From Streptosporangium carneum (GTDB lineage: Bacteria; Actinomycetota; Actinomycetes; Streptosporangiales; Streptosporangiaceae), in NCBI RefSeq assembly GCF_027922005.1, contig NZ_BSEV01000022.1, positions 24,741-88,740 of the forward strand: 64,000 nucleotides of DNA, written 5' to 3'. Below are positions 8,192 through 15,869 of the stretch, piece after piece. A model generated the notes under the pieces. The model did not search any database and was not told where the DNA came from. It saw nothing but the letters and a program-made list of their open reading frames with translations. Made by a program: the position numbers and the translations under genes. How positions within the stretch are numbered: the first letter of the stretch is position 1; every line of letters starts with the position of its first letter.

Positions 8192-8502
8192 GGGAGGGGC
8201 GCCCCGAAGCCGGGGAGAGGGCCCTGGGCGGCGGCGCCGGGACGGCCCGGGGGTGCGAACCGCGGGCCCGGCGGCCCTCTCCTCCGGGCGGGGAACGCGA
8301 TCGGCGGGCTCTGCCGTCGTGGTGAGGCCCCCGCGGTCAACGGCTCTTTGCCGCCCGGGGGGAGTCCGTTGCGGGAAGGTCGGGAACGTCTCGCGGAACG
8401 GCGGACCGCCGGCGTCAAGATCCCACCGTTCGGGGAGAGCTCCGTGACCGTGCGCGAGCCCGGCCTCGGCCGGTGCCACGAGGACTTCGAGGACCTCCCG
8501 CG
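8192..8502. other. 311-base intergenic region
   Basis: No gene seen. The first 110 bases are G/C runs able to form an imperfect stem (CCGGGGAGAGGGCC pairing with GGCCCTCTCCTCCGG), perhaps terminating the secreted protein gene. The rest shows no clear promoter motif. Confidence 0.5.
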
Positions 8503-9663
8503 ATGGACTTCGAGCTGAACGACGAGCAGAGGCTGTTCCGCCGGACCCTGAGGGAGTTCGTCGACAGGGAGATCGTGCCGGTCGCCTCCGAGTGGGAGCG
8601 GGCGGGCCGCTGTCCCGCCGAGATCGTCGAACGCCTCAAGGAGATGGGGCTGTTCGGGATGACGATCCCCGAGGAGTACGGCGGGCTCGAGCTTGACCGG
8701 GTGTCGTTCGCGCTGGTCTTCGAGGAGATCTCGCGCGGGTGGATGGGAGTGGCCGGGTTGCTCGGCTCGCACTCACTGGCCTCCTGGATGATCGCCAGGT
8801 ACGGCACACGGGAACAGCGTGACGCCTATCTGCCCGACCTGGCCACCGGCGCCCGCCGTACCGGGATCGCGCTGACCGAGCCCGCCGCGGGCACCGACCT
8901 GCAGGGGATCCAGACCCGGGCGGTCCTTGCCGACGACCACTACGTGGTCAACGGCGTCAAGACGTGGATCACCGACGCCCGTCACGCCGACCCGATGCCG
9001 GTCCTGGTCAAGACCTCCGCCGCGGAACCCGCGCACCGCGGCATGTCCCTGCTCCTGGTCGAGGCGGGCGTCCCGGGCTACACCGTCAGCCGGGACCTGC
9101 CCAAGCTCGGCTACAAGGGCGCCGAGACCTGCGAGATCGCGCTGCGGGACGTCAGGGTTCCGGCCTCCGCCCTGCTCGGCGGGGTCGAGGGCCGGGGCAT
9201 GCAGCAGGCGCTGTCGGCGCTGGAGCTCGGCCGTGTCAACATCGCCGCCCGCGCCGTCGGCGTCTCCCAGTGCGCCTACGACGCCGCGCTGGCCTACTCG
9301 CGTGAGCGCCGCGCCTTCGGCAGGCCCATCTCCGACTTCCAGGCCATCCAGCTCAAGCTCGCCGACATGGCGACCGAGATCCAGGCGGCCAGGCTGCTGA
9401 CCTACTGGGCGGCGACCCGCTCCGAGAGCGGCACGGCGACCGCGGAGGCGGCGATGGCCAAGTACTTCGCCTCGGAGGTCGCGCTGCGGGCGTCGGTGGA
9501 GGCGATGCGGATCCACGGGGGCTACGGCTACTCCCAGGAGTTCGTCGTGGAGCGCCTCTACCGTGACGCTCCCCTGATGGCCATCGGCGAGGGCACGAAC
9601 GACGTCCAGCGAATGGTCATCGCCAGGTCGCTGATCGCCGGCATCGCCAAGGTCGGCTGGTGA
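8503..9663 (+). CDS. Acyl-CoA dehydrogenase
   Basis: FAD-dependent acyl-CoA dehydrogenase of 386 residues that would introduce an alpha-beta double bond into an acyl-CoA. The N-terminal helical domain is followed by the FAD signature ALTEPAAGTDLQGIQTRAV and KTWITDARHA. The C-terminal part has RRAFGRPISDFQAIQ and GGYGYSQEFVVERLYRDAPLMAIGEGTNDV, where the glutamate of AIGEG is the expected catalytic base. ATG 8503 fits the family N-terminus; ten extra codons are open upstream. It is monocistronic, so the substrate is unclear. Confidence 0.9.
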   Translation: MDFELNDEQRLFRRTLREFVDREIVPVASEWERAGRCPAEIVERLKEMGLFGMTIPEEYGGLELDRVSFALVFEEISRGWMGVAGLLGSHSLASWMIARYGTREQRDAYLPDLATGARRTGIALTEPAAGTDLQGIQTRAVLADDHYVVNGVKTWITDARHADPMPVLVKTSAAEPAHRGMSLLLVEAGVPGYTVSRDLPKLGYKGAETCEIALRDVRVPASALLGGVEGRGMQQALSALELGRVNIAARAVGVSQCAYDAALAYSRERRAFGRPISDFQAIQLKLADMATEIQAARLLTYWAATRSESGTATAEAAMAKYFASEVALRASVEAMRIHGGYGYSQEFVVERLYRDAPLMAIGEGTNDVQRMVIARSLIAGIAKVGW

Positions 9664-9698
9664 CGGGCGGAGCCCGGCCGCGCCGCCCCTCGCCCATT

Positions 9699-9710
9699 AA
9701 ATGATCTACA
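9699..9710. promoter_or_regulatory. AT-rich motif upstream of the LytS gene
   Basis: AAATGATCTACA lies in a 22-base AT-rich island within otherwise very GC-rich DNA. The first nine bases recur at 13887-13895 in the RiPP promoter. It is a candidate binding site for the LytTR regulator encoded downstream, by inference only. Confidence 0.35.
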
Positions 9711-9787
9711 TAGTAAAGGGGTGAGGGCGGTCAATCCGATGTCCGTCGAAGAGGCGTTCACGGACGTGCGAAGATAGGGTCCCGGAC

Positions 9788-10984
9788 GTGGAACCCCTCG
9801 TCGCCGTGCTGCTCGTGGCCGCCCTGGTCGGCGTCCCGGCCCTGGTGCTGTCGCGCGTGCTGCGCGGAAGACGTGAGCTGGGCAGCAGCCCCGCCGAGCG
9901 CGCCACCTTCGAGACCCTGCACACCGCCTCTCTCGCCGCGCCGCCGCTGCGGGCGGGGCTGACCGAGGCGGGCACCCAGAAGGCCTCGCGCCATCTGCGG
10001 GAGCTGCTCGGCTCCCCGGCGCTGGCGATCACCGACGAGCAGCGGCTGCTGGTCTACGACGGAGAGGGCGACCACCACGCTCCCGACGCGTTCGCCCACG
10101 CCGCCAAGACCCTCGCCGGAGGCCGCACGCAGGTCCTCGGCCCCGAGGTCGTCTCGTGCGAGGTCCCCGAGTGCCCGATCAGGTACGCCGTCGTGGTGCC
10201 GCTCACCACGGACGGCAGGGTGGTCGGCTCGCTGGCCGCCTACGGCGGGCACGCCTCGGCGGGCCTGGTGCGGGCCACGCACGAGGTGGCCAGCTGGGTC
10301 GACTCCCAGCTGGAGCTGGCCGAGCTCGACCGCTCCAGGACGCGGCTGATGGAGGCGGAGGTCCGCGCGCTGCGCGCGCAGATCTCCCCGCACTTCATCT
10401 ACAACTCGCTGACGACCATCGCGAGCTTCGTCCGCTCCGATCCCAACCGCTCCCGCGAGCTGCTGCTGGACTTCGCCGACTTCACCCGCTACTCCTTCAG
10501 GCGGCACGGCGAGTTCACCACGCTGGCCGAGGAGCTGCGTTCCATCGACCGCTACCTGACCCTGGAACGCGCCAGGTTCGGCGACCAGCTCCAGGTCACG
10601 CTGCGGATCGCCCCCGAGGTGCTCGCGGTCGCCGTGCCGTTTCTGTGCCTGCAACCGCTGGTGGAGAACGCGGTGCGGCACGGCCTCGAGAGCAAGCCCG
10701 GCGTCGGCCGCATCTCGATCGTCGCCGAGGACGCCGGCTCCGAGTGCCGGATCAGCGTCGAGGACGACGGCGTCGGCATGGAGCCCGACCGGCTGCGCCG
10801 GATCCTGGCCGGTGACGCCGACGAGCGTTCGGGGACGGGGGGAGTGGGCCTGGCCAACGTCGACGAGCGCCTGCGCCAGGTCTACGGCGACGAGTACGGC
10901 CTGGTGGCCGAGACCGGCAAGGGCGCGGGCACCAAGGTCAGCGTCCGCCTGCCGAAGTACCACCCCGGCGTCTCCGCCCACTGA
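9788..10984 (+). CDS. LytS-type sensor histidine kinase
   Basis: A 398-residue kinase with one N-terminal membrane helix (about 3-22), a GAF-like sensor region (about 50-190), the His_kinase domain with phospho-accepting H202 (QISPHFIYNSL), and an HATPase domain (N box VENAVRHGLESK, then EDDGVGM and GTGGVGLANV). It would autophosphorylate and pass phosphate to the LytTR regulator at 11186. The GTG start is leaderless: TAGGGT at 9775-9780 ends seven bases upstream. Related pairs such as BtsSR and YpdAB sense pyruvate, and the symporters downstream suggest a carboxylate signal here too. Confidence 0.9.
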   Translation: MEPLVAVLLVAALVGVPALVLSRVLRGRRELGSSPAERATFETLHTASLAAPPLRAGLTEAGTQKASRHLRELLGSPALAITDEQRLLVYDGEGDHHAPDAFAHAAKTLAGGRTQVLGPEVVSCEVPECPIRYAVVVPLTTDGRVVGSLAAYGGHASAGLVRATHEVASWVDSQLELAELDRSRTRLMEAEVRALRAQISPHFIYNSLTTIASFVRSDPNRSRELLLDFADFTRYSFRRHGEFTTLAEELRSIDRYLTLERARFGDQLQVTLRIAPEVLAVAVPFLCLQPLVENAVRHGLESKPGVGRISIVAEDAGSECRISVEDDGVGMEPDRLRRILAGDADERSGTGGVGLANVDERLRQVYGDEYGLVAETGKGAGTKVSVRLPKYHPGVSAH

Positions 10985-11114
10985 CCCGTACGGCGGGCGG
11001 CCCGGCGGGCCCGGAGGAGGAGGTGGAAGGAGGGAGGCCGGTGCGGATTCCCGGGGGGCGCTCCCGTCGTCCGTCCGGTCGCGCGGACGCTTCCCCGGGA
11101 TTTGGCGGGTCAGG

Positions 11115-11128
11115 AACTGTTGACAGTT
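11115..11128. promoter_or_regulatory. Palindrome over a consensus -35 upstream of the LytTR regulator
   Basis: AACTGTTGACAGTT has 6-base arms and includes a perfect TTGACA -35 (11120-11125). No strong -10 lies 17 bases downstream. It could be an operator for an internal promoter in the 200-base gap between kinase and regulator. Confidence 0.35.
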
Positions 11129-11185
11129 GATGTCTGATTCATCACCCTCTAGGGACTCCCACCTTGACGATCCGGAGGAGCGAGC

Positions 11186-11968
11186 GTGACCGGCCTGCGT
11201 GTTCTGGCGGTGGACGACGAGCTTCCCGCCCTGGAGGACCTGGCCTACCTGCTGCGGGACGATCCGAGGATCGAGGAGGTCTCCCAGGCGAGGGACGGGG
11301 CCGCCGCGCTGCGGGTGCTGGACCGGGCGATCGCCGACGGCCGGCCGATCGACGCGGTCTTCCTCGACATCCGGATGCGCGGTCTGGACGGGGTGGTGCT
11401 CGGCAGGCTGCTGTCGCAGTTCGTCAACCCGCCCCGGGTGGTGTTCGTGACGGCCTACGAGGAACACGCGGTGGACGCCTTCGAGCTCAAGGCGGAGGAC
11501 TACCTGCTCAAACCGGTCAGGCCGGAGCGGCTCGCCGAGGCCGTCCGCCGGGTGTGCGTCTCGGCCGAGCTGCCGGACGGCGACGGCTCGGGCCGCGCGG
11601 ACCCCGGGACCATTCCGGTTGAGCTGGGCGGTGTGACCCGGTTCGTGACGAGCACCGAGGTCCGTTACGTCGAGGCGCAGGGCGACTACGCGCGCCTGCA
11701 CACCGCGGGCGGCAGCCACCTGGTCCGCATCTCGCTCGCGACCCTGGAGGAGCGGTGGTCGTCCGCGGGGTTCGTGCGGGTGCACCGCAGTCATCTGGTC
11801 GCCGTCAAGCACATCGACGAACTGCACATCGACTCGGGGCGCTGCGTGGTCCGCATCGGCGAGACCGAGATCCCGGTCAGCCGCCGCCACACCCGCGAGC
11901 TGCGCGACCTGCTGGTCCGCAGGGCGCGCAAGGGCCGCTCGAACGAGCCCCGAATGAGCCCCGAATGA
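11186..11968 (+). CDS. LytTR-family response regulator
   Basis: A 260-residue regulator with a receiver domain (1-125, acidic pair D10-D11, phospho-acceptor D61 in FLDIRM, K in YLLKPVRP) and a C-terminal LytTR DNA-binding domain (about 145-245; RYVEAQGDYARLHT, FVRVHRSHLV). It is the cognate partner of the LytS kinase. A GGAGGAG site precedes the GTG. The stop overlaps the next start in ATGA, so it is coupled to the small membrane protein and symporter. It probably activates transport of a carboxylic acid. Confidence 0.9.
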   Translation: MTGLRVLAVDDELPALEDLAYLLRDDPRIEEVSQARDGAAALRVLDRAIADGRPIDAVFLDIRMRGLDGVVLGRLLSQFVNPPRVVFVTAYEEHAVDAFELKAEDYLLKPVRPERLAEAVRRVCVSAELPDGDGSGRADPGTIPVELGGVTRFVTSTEVRYVEAQGDYARLHTAGGSHLVRISLATLEERWSSAGFVRVHRSHLVAVKHIDELHIDSGRCVVRIGETEIPVSRRHTRELRDLLVRRARKGRSNEPRMSPE

Positions 11969-12369
11969 GCAGGGCGTCGGCGTCCGGGGGCCCTGAGCCG
12001 CGAAGGCCGCGCCGGGAGGTGGTCACCAGCCCCCGCACCACGGCCGCCCGTCATCCCCGCTACCCGGCGACCAGGGAGATCGACGAGCAGACCCGCCTCG
12101 GCGAGGTCTACATGCGGTCGCTGGTGCGCACCCAGTTCAGGCTGGCGTTGTTCGTGTGCACCGTGCTCGGCTGCGTGGTCGGCGGGCTGCCGCTGCTGTT
12201 CCTGCTGGTGCCGGAGCTGCGGGGGGTCCTGGTGCTGGGGATCCCCCTGCCGTGGGTCGTGCTGGCCGGCCTGATCTACCCGGGGTTCGTCACCGGGGCC
12301 TGGCTCTACGTACGGCAGGCGGAGCGGAACGAGCGTCACTTCGCCGACCTGGTCGACCAGGCCAGGTGA
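11965..12369 (+). CDS. DUF485-like small membrane protein
   Basis: A 134-residue protein with a polar 50-residue N-terminus, then two membrane helices (about 55-80 and 88-112) and a charged tail (RQAERNERHFADLVDQAR). DUF485-type proteins usually precede acetate-type symporters, and this one overlaps the symporter start by GTGA. The ATG overlaps the stop of the LytTR gene. It is longer at the N-terminus than the paralogue at 15540. Likely an accessory subunit of the transporter. Confidence 0.78.
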   Translation: MSRASASGGPEPRRPRREVVTSPRTTAARHPRYPATREIDEQTRLGEVYMRSLVRTQFRLALFVCTVLGCVVGGLPLLFLLVPELRGVLVLGIPLPWVVLAGLIYPGFVTGAWLYVRQAERNERHFADLVDQAR

Positions 12370-13865
12370 GCACCGCGTACGGCGTGACCGCGGTCGTGCT
12401 CGTGATGCTGGCCGCGGTCCTGATCGGGACGTTCGGCATCCGCCTGTCGCGGACCACCTCCGACTTCTACGTCGCCTCCCGCACGGTCTCCCCGCTGTGG
12501 AACGCCTCCGCCATCGGAGGGGAGTACCTGTCGGCGGCGAGTTTCCTGGGCATCGCCGGGCTGATCCTCCTCTACGGCGCGGACATGCTGTGGCTGCCGG
12601 TCGGCTGGACCGGCGGCTACCTGGTGCTGCTGGTCCTGGTCTCCGCGCCGCTGCGCCGTTCGGGCGCCTACACGCTCCCCGACTTCGCCGAGGCGCGCCT
12701 GGAGTCGATGGCCGTGCGCCGGATGGCCGGGGTGCTGGTCGTGCTGATCGGCTGGCTGTACCTGATGCCGCAGTTCCAGAGCGCGGGCCTGGTGTTGCGG
12801 GCCATCACCGGGGCGCCCGACTGGGCGGGAGGGCTGCTGGTCGCGGTCGTCGTCGCGGTGAACGTGCTGTCGGGCGGCATGCGGTCCATCACGTTCGTGC
12901 AGGCCTTCCAGTACTGGCTCAAGCTCACCGCCCTGGCCGTGCCGCTGGTCTTCCTGCTGCTGGCCTGGCGGGCGGACGGCGCGCCCGGCCTGACGGCGGG
13001 GGACGCGGCGGGCTGGGCGCTTCCGCTGTCCAGCGGCAAGGAGTACGGCCTCTACTCGACCTACTCGCTGATCCTGGCCACCTTCCTGGGCACCATGGGG
13101 CTGCCGCACGTGCTGGTGCGCTTCTACACCAACCCCGACGGGCGGGCCGCGCGCCGTACGACGCTGGCGGTCCTGTCGCTGCTGGGCGCCTTCTATCTGA
13201 TGCCGGCCGTCTACGGGGCGCTGGGCCGGATCTACCTCCCCGGCCTGCGGGGCAGCGACATGGTCGTGCTGACGCTGCCGGGGCGGCTCGTCGGGGGAGC
13301 GGCGGGCGACCTGCTGACCGCGCTGGTGACGGCGGGGGCGTTCGCGGCGTTCCTGTCGACGTCCTCGGGGCTGACCGTCTCGGTCGCGGGGGTCATCGGC
13401 CAGGACATCCTCAAGGGCGGGGTGCGCTCGTTCCGCGCCGCCGCGGTGGTCGCGGTGGTCGTTCCGCTCTGCCTGGCCGCGACGGCCCGTTCGCTGCCGG
13501 TCGCCGACGTGGTCGGGCTGGCCTTCGCGGTCTCCGCCTCCTCCTTCTGCCCGCTGCTGGTCCTGGGCATCTGGTGGCGACGCCTGACGTCGGCGGGCGC
13601 GATGGCGGGCCTGGTCGTCGGTGGCGGGCTGGCCTGCGGCGCGGTGCTCATGACGATCGCGGGAGGACCGCACACCGGCCTGACCGGAGCCCTGCTGGCC
13701 CAGCCCGCGGCATGGTCGGTGCCGGTCGCCTTCGCTGTCATGGTCGTCGTCTCGCTGCTCACCCCCGCCCGCATTCCGCCGGGCGTGGCCAGGACCATGG
13801 TCCGTCTGCACACGCCGGAGACCTTGGATCTCGACCGTGGTGACTGGCATCCACGCTCATCTTGA
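12366..13865 (+). CDS. Sodium:solute symporter, acetate/pyruvate-like
   Basis: A 499-residue transporter of the sodium:solute symporter family with about 13 membrane helices. Family segments include TSDFYVASRTVSPLWNASAIGGEYLSAASFLG near the N-terminus and LGTMGLPHVLVRFYTNPD in the middle, both typical of the ActP/MctP acetate branch. GTG 12366 overlaps the upstream stop. It is the last gene of the LytS-LytTR-DUF485-symporter unit and probably its regulatory target. The exact carboxylate is uncertain. It shares its overall fold with the downstream symporter at 15866 but is clearly diverged. Confidence 0.87.
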   Translation: MSTAYGVTAVVLVMLAAVLIGTFGIRLSRTTSDFYVASRTVSPLWNASAIGGEYLSAASFLGIAGLILLYGADMLWLPVGWTGGYLVLLVLVSAPLRRSGAYTLPDFAEARLESMAVRRMAGVLVVLIGWLYLMPQFQSAGLVLRAITGAPDWAGGLLVAVVVAVNVLSGGMRSITFVQAFQYWLKLTALAVPLVFLLLAWRADGAPGLTAGDAAGWALPLSSGKEYGLYSTYSLILATFLGTMGLPHVLVRFYTNPDGRAARRTTLAVLSLLGAFYLMPAVYGALGRIYLPGLRGSDMVVLTLPGRLVGGAAGDLLTALVTAGAFAAFLSTSSGLTVSVAGVIGQDILKGGVRSFRAAAVVAVVVPLCLAATARSLPVADVVGLAFAVSASSFCPLLVLGIWWRRLTSAGAMAGLVVGGGLACGAVLMTIAGGPHTGLTGALLAQPAAWSVPVAFAVMVVVSLLTPARIPPGVARTMVRLHTPETLDLDRGDWHPRSS

Positions 13866-13873
13866 CTTGATCC

Positions 13874-13902
13874 ATTACATCTGTCGAAATGATCTGTAAT
13901 AT
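13874..13902 (+). promoter_or_regulatory. Promoter of the RiPP precursor with inverted repeat
   Basis: ATTACA (13874-13879) and TAATAT (13897-13902) are spaced 17 bases apart as -35 and -10. The -35 and the bases TGTAAT at 13895-13900 form an inverted repeat, so a regulator bound there would cover both promoter elements. AAATGATCT at 13887-13895 matches the island upstream of the LytS gene. Confidence 0.5.
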
Positions 13903-13944
13903 ACGGAAGGTCCAACTAGTCGAGTGATGTAAGGAGCGCGCGCG

Positions 13945-14085
13945 ATGGGCAACAGCAACTCCAACGGCCAGTCGCTTCTCAAACCGGACGGTTTCCAGCT
14001 GGAGGACAACTTCTCCGTGACCCTGTCCGAGAGGGTGCTCCTCGACCAGTTCTTCACCGTCCGGTTCGCCCCGACGGCGATCTGA
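13945..14085 (+). CDS. Putative RiPP precursor peptide, 46 aa
   Basis: The ATG is eight bases after a perfect AAGGAG site and opens a 46-codon frame. The peptide begins MGNSNSNGQSLLKPDGFQLE, continues through an acidic/hydrophobic stretch, and ends DQFFTVRFAPTAI. It has no cysteine. The layout suits a leader (about 1-33) and a C-terminal core, perhaps within FTVRFAPTAI. The YcaO gene starts only five bases after its stop, so the two are coupled. A dedicated AT-rich promoter precedes it. This is inferred to be the YcaO substrate. Stand-alone YcaO proteins next to such peptides make azoline or amidine RiPPs; streptamidine-like products are one possibility I cannot confirm. Confidence 0.7.
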   Translation: MGNSNSNGQSLLKPDGFQLEDNFSVTLSERVLLDQFFTVRFAPTAI

Positions 14086-14090
14086 CAGGG

Positions 14091-15329
14091 ATGGCACGCG
14101 CCCAGAGGGAGCGCGGCACCGGTCCCACCGGAGCGCTCGCCGTCATCGAATCGGTCCTCGCCGACCGCGGCCTGTCGACCGAGCTGGTCTCCGGGGGCCC
14201 CGCGGAGTTCCCCGTGCACCGCTGCACCGTCCGAGACCCGCAGGGCCGCCGGGTCACCGCCTCCCTCGGCAAGGGGGCGGGCGTCCAGAGCAGGGTCAGC
14301 GCGCTGTTCGAGGCCTGGCAGCACCTGCAGCACGAGGAGGGGCAGGCGGCGCTCGCCCGGGACCGTCGCCGGGTGCGGACGATGTCCGTCACGGCCGTGG
14401 TCTCCCAGCCCGAGCTGCGCGGGGAGGAGATGATCCAACGGCTCGCCCGCGACTACCCCGACGCCGACCTCGCCTGTCTGTGCGCCGAGCCCCTGGGGCC
14501 GGGGCGGTCCTCGCTGTGGTACCCGGCCTTCTCCCGGTCGCCCTCCTGTCGCAGCCACCCCATCCCCGGCGACGATCTGCGCTACGAGCCGTATCTCCGC
14601 TACGCCTACGACAACGGCACGGCCGCGGGGGTCACCGAGTCGGACGCGCTCCTGCACGGCCTGCTCGAGGTCGTCGAGCGCGACGCGCTGTCCCACGCCC
14701 TCCTCGAGTGGTACCTCGACGGCGGGTCACGTCTCTCCGCGCTCGACCCCGAGCTTCTCCCGCCGGACCTGCGACGCCTGCACGGTGAGGCCGCGGTCCA
14801 TCTGGGAGCGCTCCCGATCATCATCGACATCACCTCGGACCTGGGCATCCCCGCCTACTGCGCGCTTCCCTCACGCGCCGGCCCCCACCCCGGGGTCATC
14901 GGCTCAGGGGCGTCGCTCGATGCCGAGTACGCGGTCGAGCGGGCGCTGACCGAGGTGATCCAGTCGTCGTTCAACCTGTCGCTCGGCGTGGACCTGACCC
15001 TGGGGCGCAGGCTGGAGAGCCTGCGGCGCTGGCCGCTGCTCGAACGCTGCGCCCGCCTCGACCCCGCTCCGCTGATCGGCCGCCTGGAGTTCGACGCGCG
15101 GTTGCCGGAGGCCGGGCCCGAGGGCGTGGACGAGCAGATCTCCGTGATCCTGGAGACGCTGGAGCGCGCCGGGTTCGCGGCGTACTCCTTCCGCTGGAAT
15201 CCCGAGCACGACAGGTGCCCGGTGCTCACGGTGATCGTTCCCGGGATGGAGACGTTCTCCATGGTCCACAGCGCCGTTCCGGTCCTTCCCACGGGGCGGG
15301 CCGTACGGCGTCTGGCGGCCCCCCGGTGA
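14091..15329 (+). CDS. Stand-alone YcaO-domain RiPP-modifying enzyme
   Basis: A 412-residue YcaO protein, an ATP-dependent peptide-backbone activator. ATP-site segments are visible: GKGAGVQSRVSALFEAWQHL (E74, with Q77 where a second Glu is usual), GLLEVVERDA (E193, E196) and AVERALTEVIQS (E288, Q291). The C-terminus reads VPVLPTGRAVRRLAAPR and lacks the PxPxP end of azoline-forming cyclodehydratases. No E1-like, Ocin-ThiF or TfuA partner and no dehydrogenase is encoded nearby, so it should work alone, as bottromycin or amidine-type YcaOs do. It is coupled to the 46-residue peptide upstream. No peptidase or exporter is seen in the cassette. Confidence 0.88.
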   Translation: MARAQRERGTGPTGALAVIESVLADRGLSTELVSGGPAEFPVHRCTVRDPQGRRVTASLGKGAGVQSRVSALFEAWQHLQHEEGQAALARDRRRVRTMSVTAVVSQPELRGEEMIQRLARDYPDADLACLCAEPLGPGRSSLWYPAFSRSPSCRSHPIPGDDLRYEPYLRYAYDNGTAAGVTESDALLHGLLEVVERDALSHALLEWYLDGGSRLSALDPELLPPDLRRLHGEAAVHLGALPIIIDITSDLGIPAYCALPSRAGPHPGVIGSGASLDAEYAVERALTEVIQSSFNLSLGVDLTLGRRLESLRRWPLLERCARLDPAPLIGRLEFDARLPEAGPEGVDEQISVILETLERAGFAAYSFRWNPEHDRCPVLTVIVPGMETFSMVHSAVPVLPTGRAVRRLAAPR

Positions 15330-15354
15330 CGCGGCCGTCCCGCCGGGCCGCACG

Positions 15355-15372
15355 CGCCTCACGGCTGAGGCG
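15355..15372 (+). terminator. Weak hairpin after the YcaO gene
   Basis: CGCCTCA and its complement separated by four bases, 26 bases after the YcaO stop. The stem is only seven pairs, so termination may be partial. Confidence 0.4.
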
Positions 15373-15508
15373 GGGGTAGAGAACCGCTTGGCGCACAAGA
15401 GCGACCTTTCACCGCAAGTCATCCCCACTTGAACGCGGAGTGACGACGCCTGGGCGAAGAGTCCCTCTCCGGGGCTCCTCGCGGGGTAACGTCCCCTCCT
15501 ACGTTGTC

Positions 15509-15524
15509 CGTGATCCAGATCACA
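15509..15524. promoter_or_regulatory. CRP/GlxR-like operator
   Basis: CGTGATCCAGATCACA matches the TGTGA-N6-TCACA consensus of cAMP receptor proteins except for the first base. It ends 15 bases before the start of the DUF485 gene, downstream of a possible promoter (TAACGT near 15487), so it could repress or tune acetate-symporter expression. Confidence 0.5.
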
Positions 15525-15539
15525 TTCGCGGGAGGTCCG

Positions 15540-15869
15540 ATGACCACCAGGCAGCATGACTCATCGGTGTACGAACGGATAGAGGGCGAAGAGGGCTTCC
15601 AGGAGCTGAGGCGGCGTTTCCGCTCCTGGGCGTTCCCGATGACCGCGGCGTTCCTCGCGTGGTACCTGCTCTACGTGGTGCTGTCCGGCTGGGCACGTGA
15701 CTTCATGAGCGTCAAGCTGGTCGGCCACGTCAACGTGGCTCTCCTGCTGGGCCTGCTCCAGTTCGTCTCGACCTTCTGGATCGCCTGGGCGTACTCCCGT
15801 TACGCCGAGCGCAGGCTCGACCCGCTGGCCGACGAGATCCGTCACGAGGCCGAGAAGGAGACCGCGTGA
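15540..15869 (+). CDS. DUF485 family small membrane protein
   Basis: A 109-residue DUF485 protein with two membrane helices (about 35-57 and 70-92) joined by a short loop (SGWARDFMSVKLVGHVN). The FRSWAFPMTAAFLAWYLLYVVLS segment is typical. GGAGG lies four bases before ATG 15540, which beats the upstream in-frame alternative at 15504. It overlaps the acetate symporter by GTGA, the usual DUF485-ActP arrangement, and probably forms a complex with it. Confidence 0.88.
   Translation: MTTRQHDSSVYERIEGEEGFQELRRRFRSWAFPMTAAFLAWYLLYVVLSGWARDFMSVKLVGHVNVALLLGLLQFVSTFWIAWAYSRYAERRLDPLADEIRHEAEKETA

Noticed and set aside
15330-15539. Second small precursor peptide after YcaO
   Set aside because: A GTG-initiated frame can be read here, but it lacks a ribosome-binding site and codon bias and runs into the CRP-like site.
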